From an archaeon (GTDB taxonomy: Archaea > Thermoproteota > Nitrososphaeria > Nitrososphaerales > UBA183): a stretch of DNA of 64,000 bases. Position 1 is the first letter of the stretch. The number at the start of each line of letters is the position of its first letter. The DNA is taken from positions 276,161 to 340,160 of the forward strand of contig JAKASI010000002.1 of NCBI GenBank assembly GCA_021828185.1, in the 5' to 3' direction. Below, one piece after another: positions 1 through 8,793 of the stretch. The position numbers and the translations under genes are program-made. A model generated the notes under the pieces. That model was not told where the DNA came from, ran no database searches, and was given only the letters and a program-made list of their open reading frames with translations.

Positions 1-30
1 GGAAGGTGTTGCGCAGGAAGCTGCGCGAGC

Positions 31-1206
31 TCACGCCTCGACAATCATAGAGACGGCGTTCCCGCCCCCGAGGCAGAGCGTGGCAAGACCGGTCTTCTTG
101 CCGGTCCTCCTGAGCCCATAGACGAGTGTCGTCAGGACCCTGGCTCCGCTGCACCCTATGGGATGGCCGAGCGCGACCGCGCCCCCGCTGACGTTGAACC
201 TCGACGGGTCCACGCGGAGGGCCCTCTGCACTGCGATGGAGGCGGTGGAGTAGGCCTCGTTGTGCTCGAACAGGTCGATGTCGCCGACGGTCATCTTGGC
301 CTTGGCCAGGAGCGCCCTGGTCGTCGGGATCGGCGCCTCCATCACCCGCGAAGGCTCGAGCCCCCCGGTCCCATAGGCGACAATCTTCGCCAGGGGCCTG
401 ACCCCCAGCGCGTCCGCGGCCTCCTCGGAGGCCACCACCACGGCCGAGGCGCCGTCGCTGAGCTGCGACGAGTTCCCGGCTGTGAGAACCCCGCCGGGCT
501 TGAAGACCGGTTTGAGCTTCCCCAGCTTCTCCATGGTCGTGTCGGCCCTGGGTCCTTCGTCCTTCTCGAACTGGACGAGCTCCCCCTCCTTCTGGATCTT
601 CACCTTGACTATCTCGTCGGCGAAGTCCCCCGCCGCCGATGCCTTCGCCGCCCTGAGATGGCTCGACATGGCGAACTCGTCTGCCTCCTTCCGTCCGATG
701 CCGAACTTCTTCGCGATGAGCTCGCCTGTTATCCCCATGTGGTAGTTGTGATAGGCGTCCCAGAGGCCGTCGGCTATCATGGCGTCGAGGAGCCTGGCGT
801 CCCCGAACTTCGTCCCCCACCTGACCCCCTTCGCGAGATAGGGGGCGTTGCTCATGCTCTCCATCCCCCCGGCGACCACGACCTCGTTGTCTCCCGCTTT
901 GACGGACTGGGCCGCGAGCATCACCGCCTTCAGGCCGGAGCCGCACACCTTGTTCACTGTGAAAGACCCGACCCCGAAGGGGACCCCGGCGTGGATGGCA
1001 GCCTGCCTCGCAGGATTCTGTCCGAGCCCCGCGGACACGACGTTCCCCATGACCACTTCGTCGACGTCGTTGGGCCGGACCTTGGCCCTCCGGAGCGCCT
1101 CCTCGATCACGAGCGCCCCCAGCTGGGGCGCAGAGACCCCGACCAGCGCCCTCCCGAACTTCCCGATGGGGGTCCTGCAGGCTGAAACGATTACGGGGTG
1201 CTGCAC
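31..1206 (-). CDS. Thiolase, probable acetyl-CoA C-acetyltransferase
   Basis: This is a full-length thiolase of about 391 residues, the size of biosynthetic or degradative acetyl-CoA acetyltransferases. It joins or cleaves acetoacetyl-CoA or other 3-ketoacyl-CoAs in the cytoplasm. The nucleophilic cysteine lies in VNKVCGSGLKAV near residue 85, the His motif in FEHNEAYS and the C-terminal Cys motif in GHPIGCSGAR, so all catalytic elements are present. A TTG at 1224 extends the frame by six residues, but a box A (TTTAAAA at about 1233-1239 on this strand) puts transcription start near 1210, so the GTG at 1206 is preferred. It is divergent from the aminotransferase gene. The acetoacetyl-CoA synthetase and second thiolase downstream suggest a role in ketoacyl-CoA metabolism. 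Confidence 0.9.
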   Translation of the reverse strand: MQHPVIVSACRTPIGKFGRALVGVSAPQLGALVIEEALRRAKVRPNDVDEVVMGNVVSAGLGQNPARQAAIHAGVPFGVGSFTVNKVCGSGLKAVMLAAQSVKAGDNEVVVAGGMESMSNAPYLAKGVRWGTKFGDARLLDAMIADGLWDAYHNYHMGITGELIAKKFGIGRKEADEFAMSSHLRAAKASAAGDFADEIVKVKIQKEGELVQFEKDEGPRADTTMEKLGKLKPVFKPGGVLTAGNSSQLSDGASAVVVASEEAADALGVRPLAKIVAYGTGGLEPSRVMEAPIPTTRALLAKAKMTVGDIDLFEHNEAYSTASIAVQRALRVDPSRFNVSGGAVALGHPIGCSGARVLTTLVYGLRRTGKKTGLATLCLGGGNAVSMIVEA

Positions 1207-1294
1207 GGTCGCTCCCTTCGACAATCCACGATTTTAAACGGCTCGGCGGCTTTAGGCGCTTTCCCTAAATAGAATGTATCTTCGGGCCGGGCCA

Positions 1295-2203
1295 ATGAAG
1301 CCGCAAGAGAAAATCTGGATGGACGGGAAGCTGGTCCCCTGGGACGACGCGAAAATACACGTCCTGACTCACGGGCTTCACTACGGCATGGCGATCTTCG
1401 AAGGGATAAGGGCGTTCCAGACCCCGAAGGGGACCGCGATCTTCAGGCTCGACGAGCACATCGAGCGCTTCCTGAACAGCGCCAAGATCTACAGGATGGA
1501 CCTGGGCTACTCTGCCAAGGAGCTCAGGGCGGCGTGCATCGACCTCGTGCGGAACAACCCCGCGAAGGAGTGCTACATCCGGCCCATCGCCTTCACAGGC
1601 TACGGGGAGATGGGGCTCAGCCCGCTCACCAGCAAGATCTCCGTGGCCATCGGCTCCTGGGAGTGGGGGGCATACCTCGGCGACACCACAAAGAAAGGGG
1701 TCAGGGCCACCATCTCAAGCTGGACCAGGATCGACTCGCGCGCGATGCCGGTGCAGGCCAAGTGCGCTGCCAACTACGCCAATTCGGCCCTCGCCAAGAT
1801 GGCTGCGATCACCGCTGGGTACGACGAAGCGATCCTCCTCAACACCCACGGGGTGGTCGCCGAAGGTCCAGGCGAGAACATCTTCAGGGTGAGGGACGGC
1901 GTCCTCAGCACCCCTCCGGCGAGCTCCGGGATCCTGAGAGGGATCACCAGGGACACGGTCATCCAGTTCGCCCGCGACAACAACATCACATTCTACCGGA
2001 ACGACTGCACCAGAGAGGAGCTCTACACTTCCAACGAGGTGTTCTTCAGCGGGACCGCGGCCGGCATCGCGAAGGTGAGGGAGATTGACGGAAGGAAGAT
2101 AGGATACGACGGAACCCCAGTCACCGACAAGATCGCGAAGCTCTACGACCTGACGACGCACGGGAAGGTCAAGCGGTACCTGAAGTGGCTGACTCCGGTC
2201 TAG
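1295..2203 (+). CDS. ilvE: Branched-chain amino acid aminotransferase
   Basis: Class IV PLP aminotransferase of about 302 residues, the normal IlvE length, which interconverts Leu/Ile/Val and their 2-oxo acids. The N-terminal EKIWMDGKLVPWDDAKIHV and THGLHYGMAIFEGIRAF are family hallmarks. The PLP lysine is expected in VQAKCAANYANSALAK, and EGPGENIF plus SSGILRGITRDT bind the cofactor phosphate. An in-frame ATG at 1274 exists, but the box A-like CCTAAATAG at about 1263-1271 would start transcription near 1293, so ATG 1295 (giving the usual N-terminus) is favoured as a leaderless start. The gene stands alone, divergent from the thiolase. D-amino acid aminotransferase or 4-amino-4-deoxychorismate lyase are less likely given the strong IlvE motifs. 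Confidence 0.9.
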   Translation: MKPQEKIWMDGKLVPWDDAKIHVLTHGLHYGMAIFEGIRAFQTPKGTAIFRLDEHIERFLNSAKIYRMDLGYSAKELRAACIDLVRNNPAKECYIRPIAFTGYGEMGLSPLTSKISVAIGSWEWGAYLGDTTKKGVRATISSWTRIDSRAMPVQAKCAANYANSALAKMAAITAGYDEAILLNTHGVVAEGPGENIFRVRDGVLSTPPASSGILRGITRDTVIQFARDNNITFYRNDCTREELYTSNEVFFSGTAAGIAKVREIDGRKIGYDGTPVTDKIAKLYDLTTHGKVKRYLKWLTPV

Positions 2204-2218
2204 GGAGTCCCTTGCCCG

Positions 2219-2749
2219 CTACCTGCGGGGCTTCTCGGCCGGGACGAAGTGCACGTCGGAGATGAGATACCGGGGCTTCTTCCTGAACTCGGCATTCACC
2301 TTCATCCCGATGTAGATGTCCGACTCCTTGATCCCCGTCAGCCTGGACAGGAGCAGCGTGTCTACCCCTTCGAACTCCACCAGGGCGAGGTTGAACGGGG
2401 TCTCGTCCAGGAACTCCTCGCTCCCGAAGTAGCAGGTGGTCCAGGAGTGGACCCTCCCTTCGAGGGGGAGGTCGAACCACTCCGTCTCGTGGCCGCAGTT
2501 CATGCAGTGGCTCCTCGGCGTCGCGTATTTGTAGTGGCAGCTGGTGCATTCGCTCCCCAGGAGCTTCCCCCTGGCCAGGGCGAGAAAGAAGGGCGAGTCT
2601 TCGGCGTAGCTGTGGATGTACCGTATGTTGTACGGGGAGAGGATGACGAGGTCCTGGGTCCCCACCGGGTTCTTGTAGACGGCCGCCCCCCTCCTCTCCA
2701 CCTCCTTCATTACGTCCCTGAACTTTCCGAACTTCTTGGGGCCCGGCAT
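2219..2749 (-). CDS. DUF35 OB-fold/zinc-ribbon thiolase partner
   Basis: A 176-residue protein with an N-terminal helical region, a rubredoxin-like zinc ribbon (CTSCHYKYATPRSHCMNCG, four cysteines, roughly residues 63-80) and a C-terminal OB-fold region. DUF35 proteins bind thiolase-like enzymes; in archaea one bridges thiolase and HMG-CoA synthase, and in actinobacteria ChsH2-type DUF35 domains are needed by the Ltp2 aldolase. The gene begins one base after the stop of the thiolase-like gene at 2751, so the two are surely co-transcribed and probably form a complex. No HMG-CoA synthase is next to it here. The zinc cysteines are seen; the partnership is inferred from adjacency and family knowledge. 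Confidence 0.85.
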   Translation of the reverse strand: MPGPKKFGKFRDVMKEVERRGAAVYKNPVGTQDLVILSPYNIRYIHSYAEDSPFFLALARGKLLGSECTSCHYKYATPRSHCMNCGHETEWFDLPLEGRVHSWTTCYFGSEEFLDETPFNLALVEFEGVDTLLLSRLTGIKESDIYIGMKVNAEFRKKPRYLISDVHFVPAEKPRR

Positions 2750-2750
2750 C

Positions 2751-4103
2751 CTAGGGCCTCTCCATTATGGTCACGGTGACGGAGCTCCCGGTCCCGGCGT
2801 GCGAATGGATCAGGCCTCGCTTCGCGTCCTTGATCTGGAGCCTGTCGTTTCCGAAGTGCTTCCCCACGGTCCCCTGGAGCTGCCACATGGCAAAGACTCC
2901 CTGCATGATCCCGGTCGCTCCGACCGGGTGGCCGCAGGCGATCAGCCCTCCGGACGGGTTCACAGGCATGGCCCCCCTGTTCGGGAGGTCCAGCCCGTAC
3001 TCGACGTTGTCAAGGAACGGGGACCCCCTGTCGACGAAGTCGTACCCTTCGCCGTACCTGCAGAGGCCGATGTCCTCGTAGGTCTGGATCTCCGAGCTGG
3101 CGTAGGCGTCGTGCAGCTCGACGAAGTCCAGCTCTTCCATTGGGTTGGTGATCCCTGCGTTCTTGTACGCCTCCAGGGCGGCAGTCCTCCCTGCCCTGAA
3201 CGAGTGCACACCGGGGTACTCCAGGTCGGAATAGTATTCGGCCGTCTCCCAGGGGAAGAGGGGGACCTTGCCGTGGGGCCTGTCGGCCAGCCGCATGGTG
3301 TCGGTCCCGCACCCGACCCCCTTTATGAGGACCGGATGGTCTGTATACTTGAAAGCCGCATCTTCGGACGCGAGAAGCATCACCGCGGCCCCGTCGCTCA
3401 TGGTACAGATGAAGGGCCTGCTGAGCGGGAAGGAGACCATCTCCCTCCCCAGGGCGGCCTTCATCGTGAGCTTCTCCGGATATTGCGAATACGGGTTGTA
3501 AAGGGCGTTGACGTGGTTCTTCACCGACACCATGGCCATCACCCTCTTCGCTTCATCGGTGGCGGCACGCTGCGCCTTCTTCTCGTCCTTGATGTCTGCG
3601 AACTTCCTCTTCCTAAGATACTCGTAGATGTGCCTCTGCACCATGAGGGCATAGTACCCGGTGTAGAAGCCCCCCACCGGGTAGTCGAAGTTGGTGTCGG
3701 ATGCCAGGGCGATGAACTCGTTCCCCTTCCAGGTCTGGACGTGAGACATCGTCTCGAAACCAGCGACCAGGCAGACGTCGTTCCTGCCGCTCGCGACCGT
3801 CTCCCACCCTGCCTGGATGGCCTGGCCCCCCGTGGCCCCGCCCCATTCTATCCTCCGCGAGTCCCTCGGGTTGAGCCCCAGGAAGTCCTGGACCATCGAG
3901 GCGGCCTTCAGCTGCCTGGCGAAGTGGTCGGAGAAGTACGATATCCTGCTGCTTTCGATCTCCTCGGGCCTCAGGTTGGGGACGTCCTTCATGGCGTAGT
4001 CGTAGGCGCGTTTGACCATCAGACGGAAGTCCATGTCAGGGTGGGCTTTTGCAAACTTCGTCACCCCGCCAGAAATCGCGTAGACCTTCCTCTGCGCGGG
4101 CAC
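2751..4103 (-). CDS. Thiolase-like protein (SCP-x/Ltp2-like) lacking the nucleophilic cysteine
   Basis: About 450 residues with the thiolase fold of the SCP-x/lipid-transfer type. The C-terminal signature VNPSGGLIACGHPVGATG and the HDAY motif (in ELHDAYASSEIQTYE) are clear. At the position of the usual nucleophile motif (CASGG) the sequence reads IEWGGATGGQA, so the cysteine appears to be glycine. Ltp2-type aldolases that act with a DUF35 partner also lack this cysteine and cleave aldol adducts rather than doing Claisen chemistry, so a retro-aldolase role is possible; this is inference. First gene of a two-gene operon with the DUF35 gene. GTG start at 4103, with an AT-rich box A (AATTAATACC) near 4125. 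Confidence 0.8.
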   Translation of the reverse strand: MPAQRKVYAISGGVTKFAKAHPDMDFRLMVKRAYDYAMKDVPNLRPEEIESSRISYFSDHFARQLKAASMVQDFLGLNPRDSRRIEWGGATGGQAIQAGWETVASGRNDVCLVAGFETMSHVQTWKGNEFIALASDTNFDYPVGGFYTGYYALMVQRHIYEYLRKRKFADIKDEKKAQRAATDEAKRVMAMVSVKNHVNALYNPYSQYPEKLTMKAALGREMVSFPLSRPFICTMSDGAAVMLLASEDAAFKYTDHPVLIKGVGCGTDTMRLADRPHGKVPLFPWETAEYYSDLEYPGVHSFRAGRTAALEAYKNAGITNPMEELDFVELHDAYASSEIQTYEDIGLCRYGEGYDFVDRGSPFLDNVEYGLDLPNRGAMPVNPSGGLIACGHPVGATGIMQGVFAMWQLQGTVGKHFGNDRLQIKDAKRGLIHSHAGTGSSVTVTIMERP

Positions 4104-4128
4104 GGCACCGACCGCGATTTTGCCGGTA

Positions 4129-6123
4129 TTAATTTCCTTCCGCTGCGGCCCCGACGTCTGGGCGGCCTAGCTTCCTGCCGCCGACGGAGCCCGACCGGGC
4201 CAGCTGGATGAAAAAGTCCAGAGAGGCGGGGTCCGACACCGCGCCGAGGTTCAGGACCTTCGACGGGTCTCCGCCGAGCAGCACCTTCTTGACGGGGACC
4301 TCCATCTTCTTCCCGTTCAGGGTCCTGGGGATCTTAGGCGCCTGGACGATCATGTCTGGCACGTATCGCGGGGAGATGTCCGCCCTGATCTTGGCGCGTA
4401 TGCGCTCCTCGAGGTCCTTGCCGATCATCTCCCCCTGGGCTGTCGCCACGAAGAGCACCATCTGACCCTCCCCTGCGGGCCCCTCCACCTCCACGGCCAT
4501 GGAGTCAGCCACCTCCGGCAGCGACTCGACTGCCCTGTAGATCTCACTGGTCCCGATTCTGACCCCCATTCGCTTTATGGTGGCGTCGGAACGTCCGTAG
4601 ATGACGCACGACCCCCTCTTCGTTATCTCGATCCAGTCCCCGTGCCTCCACACTCCCGGGTAGACGCTGAAGTAGCTCTCCTTGTACCTGCTCCCGTCCT
4701 TGTCTCCCCAGAGGTAGAGGGGCATGCTCGGAATCGGCTCGGTGAGGACGAGTTCCCCCACCTGGCCGACGACCGGGTTCCCTGCCTCGTCGAATGCTTG
4801 GACCTTCGACCCGAGGGACCTGCACTGGATCTCCCCTGAGTGCACCGGGAGTATGGGGCAGCCGCCGACGAAGGGGGAGCATACGTCGGTCCCGCCGCTC
4901 ACGGACGCCAGCCAGACGTCTTCCTTCACTGCCGAATACACCCACTCGAAGGAGTCCGTGGACAGGGGGGAGCCGGTCGAGCCGATCCCGCGCAGCTTCG
5001 AGAGCGAGTGCGAAGACTTCGGCTCGAGGCCGGCCTTCAGGCACGACTCGAAATACGAAGCGCTCCCCCCCATGAACGTGGTCTGTGTTCTTTCAGCCAG
5101 CTCCCAAAGAGAATCGAGGTCAGGAAACGAGGGGCTCCCGCTGTACAGCACCATGGTCGCTCCGTGGAGGAGCCCCCCGACCATATAGTTCCACATCATC
5201 CAACCGGTCGTGGTGAACCAGAAGAACCGGTCCCCGCCCCTGATGTCCGTGTGGAACCCGACCTCCTTCAGAAGCTGGACGAGGATCCCCCCGTGGCCGT
5301 GGACGATGGGCTTCGGGAGCCCGGTGGTCCCTGACGAATACAGTATCCAGAGCGGATGGTCGAAAGGGAGGGACTCGTACTCGGGGTTCGCCTTTCCTGA
5401 AACTGCGTCCTCCCACGAATCCGCCCCTGCAATGGCGGCGCCCTCGGCCCCCCGGACGTGTATCGTCCTCCCCAGCGTCGGGAGCGCCTTCACGATCGAG
5501 TTCAGTTCGCCTCTCCTGTCAAACCACTTCCCGCCGTAGCTGTACCCGTCGGCCGCGACGAGCACCTTCGGTCCGATCTGGCTGAACCTGTCGATGACCG
5601 CCGGAGCTCCGAAGTCCGGAGAACAGCAGGACCAGATGGCACCGATGCTGGCGCAGGCGAGGAAGGCGGTCACAGCCTCCGGGGAGTTCGGAAGGTACCC
5701 CGCGACCCTGTCGCCGGGCTCCACCCCCTTCTCCTTCAGGTCGGCAGCGAGGGCGGCCGTCCTCTTTTCGAGCTCCTGCCAGGTGACTGTCCGGGGCTGC
5801 TTCCTTTCGCTCTTCGATATCAGTGCTCCCCCCGCGCGGCCCTTGCGGAAGACGTATTCCGCGAAGTTGAGCTCGGACCCTTCGAACCAGCGCGCCCCGG
5901 GCATCCGCCTCTCTGCCAGTACCGGGTAGTCGGCCTCGGCCACGTCGAAGTACTTCCAGACGGAGCCCCAGAACCCTTCGAGGTCGTCCACAGACCAGGT
6001 CCAGAGGTCGCCGTAGCCTGAGAACTTCTGCCCTCTCTTCTCGAGCCACTTCATGTAGGCCGCGATGTTGGTCTTCCGGGCGAAGGCCGGCTCAGGTACC
6101 CAGAGCAGCTTCCCCATGGGCAT
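4129..6123 (-). CDS. Acetoacetyl-CoA synthetase-like acyl-CoA ligase
   Basis: A 664-residue ANL-superfamily adenylating enzyme of the acetoacetate-CoA ligase family (acetoacetate + ATP + CoA to acetoacetyl-CoA). The P-loop-like YSSGTTGLPKPIVHGHGG lies near residue 265, the A5 region follows at GGTDVCSPFVGG, WRHGDWIEITKRGSCVIYGRSDATIKRMGVRIG is the A7-A8 hinge, and the catalytic lysine is expected in PRTLNGKKMEVPVKK near the C-terminus. Length and the N-terminal acetyl-CoA-synthetase cap (residues about 30-100) fit AacS better than short fatty-acyl ligases. It sits 25 bp upstream of the thiolase-like/DUF35 pair on the same strand. A box A (TTCTTATAG, about 6149-6157) sets the ATG at 6123 or 6117 as a near-leaderless start. 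Confidence 0.85.
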   Translation of the reverse strand: MPMGKLLWVPEPAFARKTNIAAYMKWLEKRGQKFSGYGDLWTWSVDDLEGFWGSVWKYFDVAEADYPVLAERRMPGARWFEGSELNFAEYVFRKGRAGGALISKSERKQPRTVTWQELEKRTAALAADLKEKGVEPGDRVAGYLPNSPEAVTAFLACASIGAIWSCCSPDFGAPAVIDRFSQIGPKVLVAADGYSYGGKWFDRRGELNSIVKALPTLGRTIHVRGAEGAAIAGADSWEDAVSGKANPEYESLPFDHPLWILYSSGTTGLPKPIVHGHGGILVQLLKEVGFHTDIRGGDRFFWFTTTGWMMWNYMVGGLLHGATMVLYSGSPSFPDLDSLWELAERTQTTFMGGSASYFESCLKAGLEPKSSHSLSKLRGIGSTGSPLSTDSFEWVYSAVKEDVWLASVSGGTDVCSPFVGGCPILPVHSGEIQCRSLGSKVQAFDEAGNPVVGQVGELVLTEPIPSMPLYLWGDKDGSRYKESYFSVYPGVWRHGDWIEITKRGSCVIYGRSDATIKRMGVRIGTSEIYRAVESLPEVADSMAVEVEGPAGEGQMVLFVATAQGEMIGKDLEERIRAKIRADISPRYVPDMIVQAPKIPRTLNGKKMEVPVKKVLLGGDPSKVLNLGAVSDPASLDFFIQLARSGSVGGRKLGRPDVGAAAEGN

Positions 6124-6169
6124 GTATGCGCCACGGGCTCCCTCCGGCTATAAGAAAAGTTGCCTACGC

Positions 6170-6859
6170 CTAGGTCACGGGCCTGATGATGAAGATGGCC
6201 AGGTCCCAGAGGATGTGGCTCGTGAAGCTCGCCTGGGTCCCCTTCCCGTACTGATAGGCGAGCCCCCAGAACAGGTCCGAGACGAAGGTCCCCCCGATCC
6301 AGACGGGGTTCAGGGTGACGACGTGCACCGCGGCGTCGAGGAGGGCTACGGCCGGCGCCGAGTAGGCCCCGAACCGGGGCTGCAGCCGCGCCTGCAGCAC
6401 GCCCCGGAAGAACGACTCGTACCCTGCCGAGTCGAAGAGCAGCACCGCAGCCTGGAGGTAGACGGGGTTGGAGGGGGAAGCGATCAGGGCGTATATCGCC
6501 GACTCCGACGCCGAGGTAACCCCCAGCGGGTGGAACGCGTCGATCGCCGCTCCCCCGGCGAAATAGACCAGATAGAGCAGGGCCCCGGCCGCCACCCCGA
6601 CTCCGACCGAAATCGGCCGGACCCTCCGCGAGAGCCTCAGCCCCCCGGCGTACCAGGCCGCGGCCATCATGCAGCTGGTGGAGAACAAGGTGGCAGCCGC
6701 GAAGTCCCCCGGGGGGACCACGAACAGGACGACCATCGATGCGACCACGAGCGCAAGCCCCGGGATCAGCCTGGGGGTCCCCAACACTCCATGGGGGGAA
6801 CCGAGTCGGGATAAGCCCTGCGGAAGCGGACTGCTATCGTTAAAACCACATGGGGTCAT
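6170..6859 (-). CDS. CPBP-family intramembrane protein (Abi/Rce1-like), variant motif
   Basis: A polytopic membrane protein of about 229 residues with six or so hydrophobic segments. The CPBP/Abi family motifs are recognisable near residues 140-205: a YESFFRG segment where intramembrane glutamic proteases have EExxxR, a downstream histidine in DAAVHVV, and the terminal TSHILWDLAIF helix. The first Glu of the pair is Tyr here while the second Glu, the Arg and both His remain, so peptidase activity is uncertain. The N-terminal start is loose: the first 25-30 residues are not hydrophobic and a later start is possible. Substrate unknown. Divergent from the prenyltransferase gene. Confidence 0.7.
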   Translation of the reverse strand: MTPCGFNDSSPLPQGLSRLGSPHGVLGTPRLIPGLALVVASMVVLFVVPPGDFAAATLFSTSCMMAAAWYAGGLRLSRRVRPISVGVGVAAGALLYLVYFAGGAAIDAFHPLGVTSASESAIYALIASPSNPVYLQAAVLLFDSAGYESFFRGVLQARLQPRFGAYSAPAVALLDAAVHVVTLNPVWIGGTFVSDLFWGLAYQYGKGTQASFTSHILWDLAIFIIRPVT

Positions 6860-6870
6860 GGTGCCCGGCC

Positions 6871-7773
6871 ATGGACCCGAAGACCGCCTTCCTGTCGACC
6901 AGGCCCTGGTCCTTTACGATGACCTTCTCGGCGGTCACCATGGGGACGCTGATGGCTGCGCTCACCGGGAAGTTCAGCCCTCCCGTGTATCTGCTGACCC
7001 TCGGCGGGATGGTTGCCTTCCACGCGGCCACCAACGTGCTGAACGACTTCTTCGATGTCCGGCACGGAGTCGACCGCGAAGGGGCACCGACCACGAAGTA
7101 CAGGCTGCACCCCGCCGCCTTCGGTCAGACCCGGCTGAGCTCGATCCTGGGACTCTCTCTCGGCCTCTACGCGGTGACAATGCTGGCGGGGGTGTACCTA
7201 GCATTCTTGAGCACCCTTTCGATCCTTCTCATCGTCGTCGCTGGGATTGCTGGGAGCGTGCTCTACACCGCAGACCCGGTGGTCCTGAAGGCCAGGGCCC
7301 TGGGCGAAGCTACCGTCTTCGTCATGTGGGGGGTGCTCATCCCTCTGGGGTCCTACATGACAGAGACAGGCGGATACTCGCTCTCCCCGGTCGTTGCCGC
7401 AATCCCCATCGGCATCTTCGTCGGACTGGTGCTGCTTGCCAACAACATCAGGGACATCGCCTACGACGGCTCAGTGGACAACAGGACCCTCGCCGTGGCC
7501 CTCGGGGCCCCGAAGGCGGTGAGGCTCTACGTCGCTCTCCTCTGGACTGCGTACGCCCTGGTGGTGGTCGGGATGCTGGCTCAGCTCCTCCCGATCTGGT
7601 CTTTCGCCGTGTTCCTTACGGTCCCCGAGGCCCGGAGCCTCGCGAAGATGTTCGGACCGTCCATCCCCGACGACTCCGACCCGCGGACAGCAGCCCTGGC
7701 GTTCAAGTTCGCCCTGCTGTACATGGCCTCTCTCCTGGTGGCGGTCTTCTTCCCGGTGACGCTCCCGTTCTAG
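6871..7773 (+). CDS. UbiA-family prenyltransferase (MenA-like)
   Basis: About 300 residues with eight or nine predicted membrane helices. The first Asp-rich motif is in NVLNDFFDVRHGVDREGAP (residues about 60-80) and the second in NNIRDIAYDGSVDNRTLAV (about 190-210), the prenyl-diphosphate/Mg binding pair of UbiA enzymes. The NNxRDI...D...RTLAV form resembles MenA, which attaches a polyprenyl chain to a naphthoate ring for menaquinone; archaeal lipid (digeranylgeranyl) transferases are the alternative. An upstream frame from 6850 exists, but ATG 6871 fits a box A (CGTTAAAACC, about 6836-6845). The downstream ETF-quinone-type module gives a plausible use for a quinone. Confidence 0.85.
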   Translation: MDPKTAFLSTRPWSFTMTFSAVTMGTLMAALTGKFSPPVYLLTLGGMVAFHAATNVLNDFFDVRHGVDREGAPTTKYRLHPAAFGQTRLSSILGLSLGLYAVTMLAGVYLAFLSTLSILLIVVAGIAGSVLYTADPVVLKARALGEATVFVMWGVLIPLGSYMTETGGYSLSPVVAAIPIGIFVGLVLLANNIRDIAYDGSVDNRTLAVALGAPKAVRLYVALLWTAYALVVVGMLAQLLPIWSFAVFLTVPEARSLAKMFGPSIPDDSDPRTAALAFKFALLYMASLLVAVFFPVTLPF

Positions 7774-7783
7774 CCGGGTGCCC

Positions 7784-8767
7784 CTAGCGCTGCAGCTCTG
7801 ACATCGCGTAGTCGAGGTTGCCGATGGGCATTGCGATGGGGAGGGTGACTCCAGCTTTGGCGTATTCCTTCAGCCTCACCTGGGCGTGGTCCCCGTCCCC
7901 TGTGATCGTGAGGGCCTCTATCGCCTCGTCCGGGATGAGCCTCTGTGCTTCGGGGACATCCCCCTTCTTCCACGCTTCTTTCATGGGGTTCAGTCTCTCC
8001 TCCGTGACTCCGTAGGGTGCAAGGACCTCGGGCCGGACGACCTCGGACAGCTGATAGGCGAAGAAGTAGTACTCCCTGACCGCCCGGGCTGCCTTCGCGC
8101 GGTCGGAGTCGAGGGACGTCAGCATGTATGATGCTCTTTCGACGCTCCTGGCGCCGCTCGCCTCTCCCTTCTTGACGTTCTCCACCATGCTCTCCGTCCC
8201 CTTGGCCGTGTTCAGCGCCGGCGAGAGGATGACCCCGTCCGCTACGGTGGCCGCAAACGCCTGCGTCCTGGGGGAGAGGGACGCGATGAAGATGGGGACC
8301 CTCGCGTCGACCCTGAACCCCAGCGTCAGATTGTGGACCTTGAAGAACTCCCCCTCGAAGTCCACCCTCTCGCCTTCCCAGACCATCTTGACGACCTGGA
8401 CATACTCCTTGATGCGGTGGAGAGGCTGGGTCTTCTCGACCGGGAAGATCTGGTGCCCGATCAAGGGGATTGTGGGGAAGCTCCCGAGCCCGATGCCCAG
8501 CGTCACCCTTCCTCCGGAAGCTTCGGAGAGTGTCGCGAAGGTGGTCGCCGCGGTGACGGGGTGCCTGGTGAAGGTGTTGATGACTCCGGAGCCGAGGCGG
8601 ATCCTGCTTGTCCTGGCGGCCATGGCCGAAATATAGGTGACCACGTCGCGCTGGTACAGGCTCTCGTGGATCCAGACCGAGTCGTAGCCGAGCCCCTCTG
8701 CCTTCGACGCCAGCCTGACCGCGTCGCTGATGCTGAGCACCGGATTGAATCCAAGAGCGAGCCTCAT
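7784..8767 (-). CDS. Luciferase-like monooxygenase family oxidoreductase (Mer-like, F420 or FMN)
   Basis: A 327-residue TIM-barrel protein of the bacterial luciferase-like (LLM) class, close in length and motifs to F420-dependent methylenetetrahydromethanopterin reductase. Typical elements are the N-terminal LGFNPVLSISDAVRLASKAEGLGYDSVWIHE, the GSGVINTFTRHPVTAATTFATLSE core and the GIGLGSFPTIPLIG loop. Such enzymes reduce or oxidise a small substrate with F420H2 or FMNH2; the substrate cannot be read from the sequence. A box A (GCTTAAAGC, about 8790-8798) sets a leaderless ATG at 8767. That box overlaps the stop of the upstream MmgE/PrpD gene, so the gene can be transcribed on its own. Confidence 0.85.
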   Translation of the reverse strand: MRLALGFNPVLSISDAVRLASKAEGLGYDSVWIHESLYQRDVVTYISAMAARTSRIRLGSGVINTFTRHPVTAATTFATLSEASGGRVTLGIGLGSFPTIPLIGHQIFPVEKTQPLHRIKEYVQVVKMVWEGERVDFEGEFFKVHNLTLGFRVDARVPIFIASLSPRTQAFAATVADGVILSPALNTAKGTESMVENVKKGEASGARSVERASYMLTSLDSDRAKAARAVREYYFFAYQLSEVVRPEVLAPYGVTEERLNPMKEAWKKGDVPEAQRLIPDEAIEALTITGDGDHAQVRLKEYAKAGVTLPIAMPIGNLDYAMSELQR

Positions 8768-8793
8768 TGTTCCTCCCTGCTGCCGTATTCGCT

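Noticed and set aside
163..1185. Long open frame (340 codons) opposite the first thiolase, and similar long antisense frames elsewhere (2736-4211, 10231-11346, 13404-14600)
   Set aside because: They mirror strongly conserved genes on the other strand and arise from GC-rich third positions; their translations are Arg/Pro/Gly-rich with no motif.
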